A DNA stretch of 64,000 nucleotides from Karstenula rhodostoma CBS 690.94. Lineage: Eukaryota > Ascomycota > Dothideomycetes > Pleosporales > Didymosphaeriaceae. The notes under the pieces are model-generated. The model was not told the origin of the DNA and did not search any database. It saw only the letters and a program-made list of their open reading frames with translations. A program made the translations under genes and the position numbers. Positions 57,324-64,000 of the stretch are shown in pieces (the first letter of the stretch is position 1; every line of letters begins with the position of its first letter). The stretch spans positions 1,128,916 to 1,192,915 of the forward strand of contig MU001494.1 of the NCBI GenBank assembly GCA_010093485.1, written 5' to 3'.

Positions 57324-59217
57324 GCCTTTTGGAAACTACGGCCGATTGCGGTCGTCGCACCGGGCTGTGGACAGCCGAGCGGAGTGCAATGGAGCCGCAC
57401 ACAAGCAGGGAAGCAGACGGCAGCGGCAAGGTGCAGCAAGCTGCGACGAGCGGGCGAAGATAGAAACGGAAGCAAGGCAGAAAGAATATAGCAATACAAG
57501 AATTTTGAAGGGGTATCTCCCAATGGTAGGAACAGCGGCCAGAGGCTGGTTGGCTGGAGGGACGCGACCGTGAACACCGCAAAGACGCCGAGGATGGAGG
57601 GGAGAGGAGCGGAGAGGAGAGAGGTTGGGGGCGAGTTGTTAGAGGAGGAGGAGACCGAGCACAGAGCCGTGAGGCGCTGGCCGTAAAACGCGAATTCTTG
57701 CTGGGCGTGGAGAGGCCAAAACGGCAGATTTGTGTGGTAACGTTGGGGAAGGTGTCTGGAGAACAGGATCGAGAGCGGCGAGCGAAGGGCCTAAAGAGAG
57801 GCGCGACCGTGCACCGGGCGCTAGGCCGCATCGGGGAGCCAGCACGGGCCGCGGATGCTTTCTTCTGCGTGACGAGCAGCGAACCCTGCGCTGCATCTGC
57901 GGGTTGCCTTTGGGTTGCCTTGGCTCCCAGGCCCCTCGAGCTCGAGCTGCTGTCGCCCTCACCGCCGCTGCTGCCCCGCCTGCGTGGTGGCTGATGGCTG
58001 ATGGCTGATGGCTGATGGCTGGCGACGCGTGCTGATCGTGGGCGCGCCTCGCCTGCACCGTCCACCCGCCCGCCCACGACACCGAAGCACCGCGGGCCCT
58101 CGCGCTTCGCTGTGTGCAGTGCGTGCAAGATGCACCTCGCGGCCGCCGCCTCACTGCCTGCCCGCGACGGCCCTGGTCCGTTGCCAAGCGAAGATCGTGT
58201 ATTGTGTGCAGCTATAGTGCCCAGCGGACATGAGCCGCCTGAGCACGACCCTCGCTTTCAGGTACCGTGTGGCCAGCTGGCTGGCTGCTGTGCGTGCCGC
58301 AGTCGGGCCTGCTACCGCACACCTTTAAATGCGCTGCATCGCGTTGCGCAGCCTTCCTTCTGGCCGGCCGCCGCACATCCACGTACGTCTGCTCTCGCTC
58401 TCGCTCTCGAAACGCCCGCTCTGGCACCTGCGGGGCCTCGCTGCAGCACCCCAGGCTCCGTCCGCTGTTGTGGCATGTTTCGGTGGGGAAGTCGTCGGTC
58501 GTCTGGAGAGCAACCGACGACCAGACCAGCGAGTGGCGCAGCTCCCAGATCAACGCACCACCTTTTATATACATAACTTACCATCCCGCCGCGTTTTGAT
58601 GGCTCTTAACAATAGGCACCGCGTGTAAGTGAATGCCGGCCATCGCATCTTCTCGTGCGGTGTGAAGGCTGTCTGCCGAGTCGCTGGGAGCATTGGTACT
58701 TCAACCCCCCATGAGTGACCAAATCAGCCGGACCCACGGCGGGCGCACCGGCAGCGAGCATGTGCGTGCCTTGTATGTAGCCACCCTCCCCAAGGACCCA
58801 GCCGTCACAGCAAGCGTCCGTCTCGCAGCGCGGGTGCATCTGATGTGTGGTGATCTTCTCGTCCGCAGGGTAGCGCATTGGGGCTTCTCGGAAGCTCAGG
58901 TTTGTCCGAACAGCGACCACATTGAACATCGCAACGCTTGGATCTGCGTGCAAACCAGCCGACCGAAGCAGCAGTAAGCCTTCGACGCTCGTAGCAATGG
59001 CCATGCTGTCGCCCGCTCGCCCACTGCTTCTGGCTGCTCTTCCAGTGCCCGCGACGCTAGTGCCGAACAACGTAAAGCGGCTCAAAACCCTCGGCCTCCA
59101 CACGTCCTCGTTCGCAACACCAACCGCGTCGCGCCGTCTCCAGCTCCCCCACTGCCGCTCCAGCAAAGCCCGCGCAGCTCCGCATCGCCCTCTACCGACC
59201 GCGCGACCCATTCCACC
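57324..59217. other. Divergent GC-rich promoter region
   Basis: About 1.9 kb between two regulator genes (copper fist on -, Rgt1-like on +). It is GC-rich, so long ORFs appear on both strands (a 308-aa one at 57202-58128, - strand), but they overlap each other and show no conserved features. A TATA-like tttatatacata is at about 58563. Confidence 0.45.
57988..58020. repeat. Tandem heptamer (TGGCTGA)4.7
   Basis: Almost five perfect head-to-tail copies of tggctga within the divergent promoter region. Not in a supported coding frame. Confidence 0.9.
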
Positions 59218-61900
59218 ATGGCTTCAACGGCTCCGTATGGCGACGCCGACGACAAGTCCGCAGGAGGCTCCGCCATGTTTGTGAACCAAAACGGAGGCAC
59301 GCCACCACAACAGCAGCAGCAGCAGCAGCAGCACATACCCACCGACCCCGAGCTCCAATTGCGCGAGCAGCTGCAGATGCACCAGGGCAGCGACATGATG
59401 CACCACGCGCCTCACCTGCAGCAGATGGGCGCCATGAACGCGACGCACCACCACTTCCACACGCCGCCGCGCCCGGTGCACTCACCGCAACACATGGCGC
59501 AGTCTGCGCAGTCGGTCATGGGCATCGACGACCACAACGCCTTTGTCGACCACGACGGCGCGACTCGGAAGCGCTCAAAGGTCTCGCGCGCGTGCGACGA
59601 GTGCCGGCGCAAAAAGGTACGCGTGATGTTTGCGTCGCCTACGCTCGCGCATCTGACCACGCGTAGATTCGATGCGATGCGACCAGCGAAAACGGTCCGG
59701 AATCATGTTCGAGTTGTAAGCGCACCGGCGCGCGGTGTCAGTTTAGTCGACAGCCCATGAAGCGCGGACCTAGCAAAGGGTGAGTGTTAATCCGCTCCGT
59801 TCCGTTCGGTTGTTCCGGGCGAATGTACGAACAAGATCAAAGTATACGCAGCTGACACGCCACGAAGCTATATCAAAGAGCTAGCTGATCGCCTGAATTC
59901 GCTTGAGAGTCAGATCCAACAGCCGCAAGCTCAAGCCGCAAATTATGACTTTGCCGCTCTGGACCAGAGTCTGGAGGCTTCATCGCAGTTCTCCAGAAAG
60001 CGCACCTACTCAATGTCTGAGAACTTTGCAGACCCGTATAACCGTCCGAGCTGGTCGGCACAGGACCGTGGTACATACGTGACCGAAGACCCCTCAGTCC
60101 TCACCTCACTAACTCGTGAAGAACAATCTCTGAACGGTGCCAATGACATGAATACCAACCGGCGTGTATCCTTCACGGAGTGGACATTGGTTGGTAATCT
60201 CATCACAGGGTCCAACGAGGCCATTATCAAAGCGTAAGTACAAGTGCGTTCGATCTGCCTGCTGCCCATCCTCGGTTTACGTTGAGCTCTTCGCATGTTG
60301 TCACAACATGAGCATCACTGACTCTGCAACAGATACTACAACACAATGCATTCGACTTTGCCACTTCTCTCTTCAGAATCATCTGCATTAAACCGTCTTA
60401 CGCAATGTCCATCCAAATTGAGAGAAGCACTGTTTCTGTCCTTAGAGTGCAGCATCCGCTCGTCTGCACCAAGATCGTTGCCACCTACTGAAACCAGCGT
60501 CAACCAAATGCTCCATCAATGCTTCGATACTGTAGACGCAGCGAAGCATACTCTTGACGATCCCGACCTCCCTCGACAGTTCTTCAACAGTTTGGTATAT
60601 TGCCAATCACTCGTCTTACTTTTCATCGCTTCGGACCGTCCCAAACCAGGCACAGTCGGTAATTCAGCTGAACTGCTCGGCAGGATTGCTGGCGTCATTA
60701 CTGAAATCGGACTCGATGACGGGAAAACCCTCACGTCACTCCGCGAACAAGACCTCGAACTATATCAAGCTGCCCGCCAAACCTTCTGGGTAGCTTTCAT
60801 ACTGGATAGGTTTCACGCCTCCAGCAGATCCAAGAATCTAATGTTACCCATACATGAAGGCTCCCCATCCAGAGATGATCATAAGCTTCTAGGTGAGGAG
60901 GCTTATCACCTTGTTCGTAAGTTCACCTCTTTCTGCTTTGATCTGCGGCGGCGCCTCGTGGCGGTCCCGTATTCTGAATATTTTGTATGAGACCAACAAC
61001 GTCGGCTCATCTGTCTTTGATCGCTATGGGATAGTACTGTGCTAATGCCACTGTGTAGGTGCTGCAGATATAGTCGGCCAGGTGGCTTCTATCTCCAAAG
61101 CTGGCACTGTTCCTGAGCTAGATCCCGCGTCGCCATTTGCTTTCGCAGCACTAAGTGTGACCTCACCTGCGACCAAGTATTTGAACGGGCAGCTCTCGCG
61201 CTTCAGAGAGTCAATTGAGATAAGCCCGCTGCCTGGGAATGCATCCCCGTACTTGGCTTACCAGTATCTCCGGGTGTTCATCACACGTCTATCTGACTAC
61301 AGTTCTTCTGTTGAGCTACTCTCTTTGACCAAGGACCTTCTCCGAACCCTTGCAAACCCGCGAGTGACACCGCTCCACCACATCTTTGCTAGTCTGGTTG
61401 CAACCTCCCTTGGGGACCTCTCGGATCGTTTGGAAACGCAAATTGAGGCTCACGCCGCTATGAAGGAGATGGACGATGGACTAGCCAATGAGCACATCAT
61501 CAACACGAGCAGCGACAATCTTGGCTGGGATGCCGCAATACGTGACCTCTTGCACCAAAAGAAGGGTCCAACTTCCTCACATAGCGCTCCTGAACAGACA
61601 AGCCCTTCACAACATCTAGCTGGTCTTCAACACCTTGCCGCCGCCGCAGTCGGGGAGCGTGAGGGTACCGATGCACGCCCTGCAAGCAGCAGCGGTAATG
61701 TGATGGCTACGCCGACTACGTCCAAATTCGACAATGACGTCTCCGCCGCCATTGCGGCCGCGAACGAAGCAGCAAAGGCTCAAGCGCAAGCACAAGACAA
61801 CGGCCTAGCCGTCCAACCACGTGTCCACGAATCTCCAGCCACTGAAGGACACGATACTTTCAATGACACAAATACGTTAGTAAAAGAGGATGCCTTTTGA
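59218..61900 (+). CDS. Zn2Cys6 transcription factor, Rgt1-like glucose-response regulator
   Basis: Join 59218-59616, 59667-59779, 59868-60233, 60333-60916 and 61059-61900, giving 767 aa. The binuclear zinc cluster is complete only after splicing: Cys126, Cys129, Cys136, Cys147, Cys150, Cys157 (CDECRRKKIRCDATSENGPE...CSSCKRTGARC). It is followed by FSRQPMKRGPSKGYIKEL, the linker and coiled-coil start typical of Rgt1. Yeast Rgt1 represses hexose-transporter genes when glucose is low. The N-terminus has a run of eight Gln (59311-59337 region) and His/Met/Gln-rich sequence. The middle homology region is in exons 3-5. The C-terminus is Ala/Gln-rich and acidic. Intron 1 splits the cluster after the RRKK basic patch. 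Intron 2 has a gctgac branch. The exon 4/5 junction uses a 142-nt intron. Confidence 0.9.
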
Positions 61901-61959
61901 GTCTTGTCGAGTGGGCTTATCGTGTCTTGTTAGGCCATCTTCTATTTCTGTATTTGGCT

Positions 61960-64000
61960 ATAACGAAAAGCCTATTCACAGCTCTATAAGGTAGGATTTA
62001 AGGTTAAATACAATATTACTTTATTATATAAGATAGGTACTACTAGTATAGGAATATTAATAGAAGTTATTACGTATTATTATCTTTCTTTAGGATATTA
62101 GGAAAAGTTTCCTACTCTATTATTATAATTATAGTAGAACTAGACTAGAGGGAAGGAAAGAATTATATATAAAATATTAGCTATAAAAATAAAACTAATA
62201 GGTACTTATATATAAAACTATAAAATAGCTTATATTATAAATTATATAACTATAATCCTACTAAAAGTAAAATATATTACTAATTTATATAAAGTTCTAT
62301 TAGTATATTTATAATAAACTTTATATTTTTAATAACTAAATTACTTCTTATTTATTTAATTTTAAGAAAGGTTTTTATTTTAATTTAAAAAGGAATATTA
62401 AATTTAATATAGTATAAATACCTTATTAACCTTTATATTTATTAAATATTACTAATTAATAATATTTATAAAAAGGGTTTTAAATTAGTATTTATAAGTT
62501 TATTATTAAATTTAAAAGTAGGTAAATTAGATATATATATTAGTATTCTATAGAATAGTATATATATAAATTATATTTATTTTAATATAAACTAGCTTAT
62601 TATATATATAAATAAATAATAAAGACTTATTTAAATACTAAATTATATAATAGTATAGATACTAAATACTTTCTAGTATATTAGTCTAGATATAAGTCTA
62701 GATATTAGACTAGATATTAGTTTAAGTATTAGTTTAGATATTAGTCTAGATATTAGACTATAACTATACTAATAAAATATAATTAAATAATATAATATAG
62801 AAATTATACTATATATTTAAATATAGAAGAGATATAGTAATAAGAATAATATATAAAAAAAAATTAAATTAAATTTAGAAATATAGTATATTTAAATTAA
62901 CTACTTTAATAATATAAATAAAGTAACTCTATACTCTAATTATATTATATACTTTAAATATATATTTTAGATAAATAGTATATTAAAAAATATCTATTTT
63001 TCTTTAAATTATAGAAATCTAGATATTTATAAATAAAATATTTATATTTAGCTAAATAATAAAGCTTTTAAAGTAATTTTTAAATATAAATAGAGTACTA
63101 GATATAATATACTATAAAAAGATTAAATATAATAGAATATACTATAAATAGAAATAGTTTTAAATAAATAGAGATTAGAATAGATATTAGTCTAGATATT
63201 AGTATATATATTAATTTAGATATTAGTCTAGATATTAGTCTAGTTATTACTCTAAATATTAAACTCTAAATATACTAATAAAGTATTATTAAATAGCTTA
63301 TTATAGAAATTATAGTATATATTTAAAGAAAAAAGAAATATATTAATAAAAATAGTATATTAATTAATTCTTAAAAGTTCTTAAGTTTAGAAATATAGTA
63401 TATTTAAATTATCTACTTTAAATATATTATATACCTTAAATATATATTTTAAATAAATAATATATTATAAAATATCTATTTTTTATAAGTTATAGAAATA
63501 TAGATATTTATAAATAAAACGTTATCGAACTTCCTAGAAAAAGTAACTTCGTGTTTCGCGGATACTAGACCTAATCTAAGCACTAAAATGGCGGTTTAGT
63601 AGTAGGGTAGGGGACAAGATCGCCCTAATAAGGAGGTATTAAATTCTATTAAAGTTAGTCTATTAAATATAACTTTAAAAGTTTAAAAAAAATAAGGTAT
63701 TACTTTAATTTATACTAGTCTTTATTAGGGAATAAAAAATTCCTAATTAAGTTAGAAATAACTTATAAATAAATATCTAAAAGAAAAAAATAGAGAAAAT
63801 TAACTTAAATAGGCTAGAAACTATTTAATTAGAAATAGTTTAATTTCTAAATAGACTAGTATAGTGAACTATTTCTAAATAGAAATAAAACTAGGCCTAA
63901 ATAGATAACTTATTAAAAAAAAAAATTATAGAGCTAGTAATAAAATTATATAGAATATCTAGATATTTCCTTAATACTAGATAGCTCCTCCTAGGGGTTT
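61960..64000. repeat. AT-rich RIP-degraded repeat block with internal duplication
   Basis: From about 61985 to the window end the sequence is overwhelmingly A/T, full of TA steps, with no ORF above track size. Two diverged direct copies of about 330-370 bp (about 62680-63045 and 63180-63520) align at an offset of about 480-505 bp. Each begins with an array of 12-mers like tagatattagtc and continues through agaaattata, atatagtatatttaaatt and tataaataaaa. A short normal-composition island at 63520-63650 (gtttcgcggatac, gtaggggacaagatcgccc) survives inside. This is typical of transposon graveyards in RIP-competent fungi. Confidence 0.8.
62681..62760. repeat. Degenerate 12-mer tandem array (tagatattagtc)n, copy A
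   Basis: Six to seven imperfect units of tagatattagtc, varying by ttaagtattag and ttagatattag forms. A second, shorter array of the same unit is at about 63178-63250 at the start of copy B of the larger duplication. Confidence 0.8.

Noticed and set aside
57202..58128. 308-aa ORF on the minus strand upstream of the copper-fist gene
   Set aside because: It overlaps the start of the spliced copper-fist gene in another frame, is Pro/Ser/Arg-rich as expected from GC-rich leader DNA, and has no motif.
62681..62760. CRISPR-like short repeat array
   Set aside because: Units are adjacent and degenerate with no spacers, in eukaryotic AT-rich DNA; it is a simple tandem array.
1..64000. tRNA or rRNA genes
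   Set aside because: I looked for T-loop and anticodon-arm patterns and conserved rRNA blocks by eye and found none that I could fold convincingly. A covariance-model search would settle it.

Overview
The window comes from a filamentous ascomycete genome. Genes carry short introns of about 50-140 nt with GTAAGT/GTATGT-like donors, CTAAC/CTGAC branch points and CAG/TAG acceptors. Families include fungal-specific ones (AA8 heme protein, GH28 exo-polygalacturonase, Rgt1-type Zn2Cys6 and copper-fist regulators). Very AT-rich, TA-dinucleotide-rich stretches look like repeats destroyed by RIP. Gene content fits Pezizomycotina, possibly Dothideomycetes; the class is an inference.

Layout. 0-4 kb: NmrA-like reductase (+), U1 snRNP protein C (-), peroxisomal dienoyl-CoA isomerase with a C-terminal SKL (-). 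5-9 kb: uncertain small secreted protein, GH28 exo-polygalacturonase (+), orphan protein with a poly-Glu tail (-). 9-11 kb: gene-poor spacer with possible transposon debris. 11-16 kb: CCCH zinc-finger protein (+), secreted protein with a triplicated six-cysteine module (-), stand-alone AA8 cytochrome-domain protein (-). 16.6-21 kb: CorA-like transporter with an in-frame stop (-), AT-rich scar, DUF2231-like membrane protein (+), decayed amidase (-). 21.7-29 kb: ISWI remodeler (+), GET3 ATPase (+), M14 carboxypeptidase-like secreted protein (-). 29-34 kb: mostly non-coding, with a 267-bp Tc1/mariner-type MITE, a Thr/Lys-rich small ORF and a 425-aa 2EXR/F-box-like protein (-). 35-41 kb: AVT/Mtr-type amino-acid transporter (-), acyltransferase-3 protein (+), transcription-factor-like protein lacking a zinc cluster (-). 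41-44.5 kb: spacer with a 115-bp MITE. 44.5-53 kb: MOT1 molybdate transporter (+), AZUL-HECT ubiquitin ligase (-), REI1 ribosome-biogenesis factor (+). 53-62 kb: unclear spacer, copper-fist regulator (-), Rgt1-like glucose-response regulator (+). 62-64 kb: AT-rich repeat block with an internal duplication of about 0.5 kb.

The genes do not form an obvious biosynthetic cluster. Core housekeeping genes (U1-C, ISWI, GET3, REI1, HECT ligase) alternate with accessory secreted or degradative genes (GH28, AA8, M14, triple six-Cys protein) and with nutrient transport and regulation (Mtr, MOT1, CorA, copper fist, Rgt1). Mobile-element remnants and decayed genes sit in the spacers between these blocks. 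All splice models were read by eye from the sequence. Family names come from recognised motifs, not from searches.
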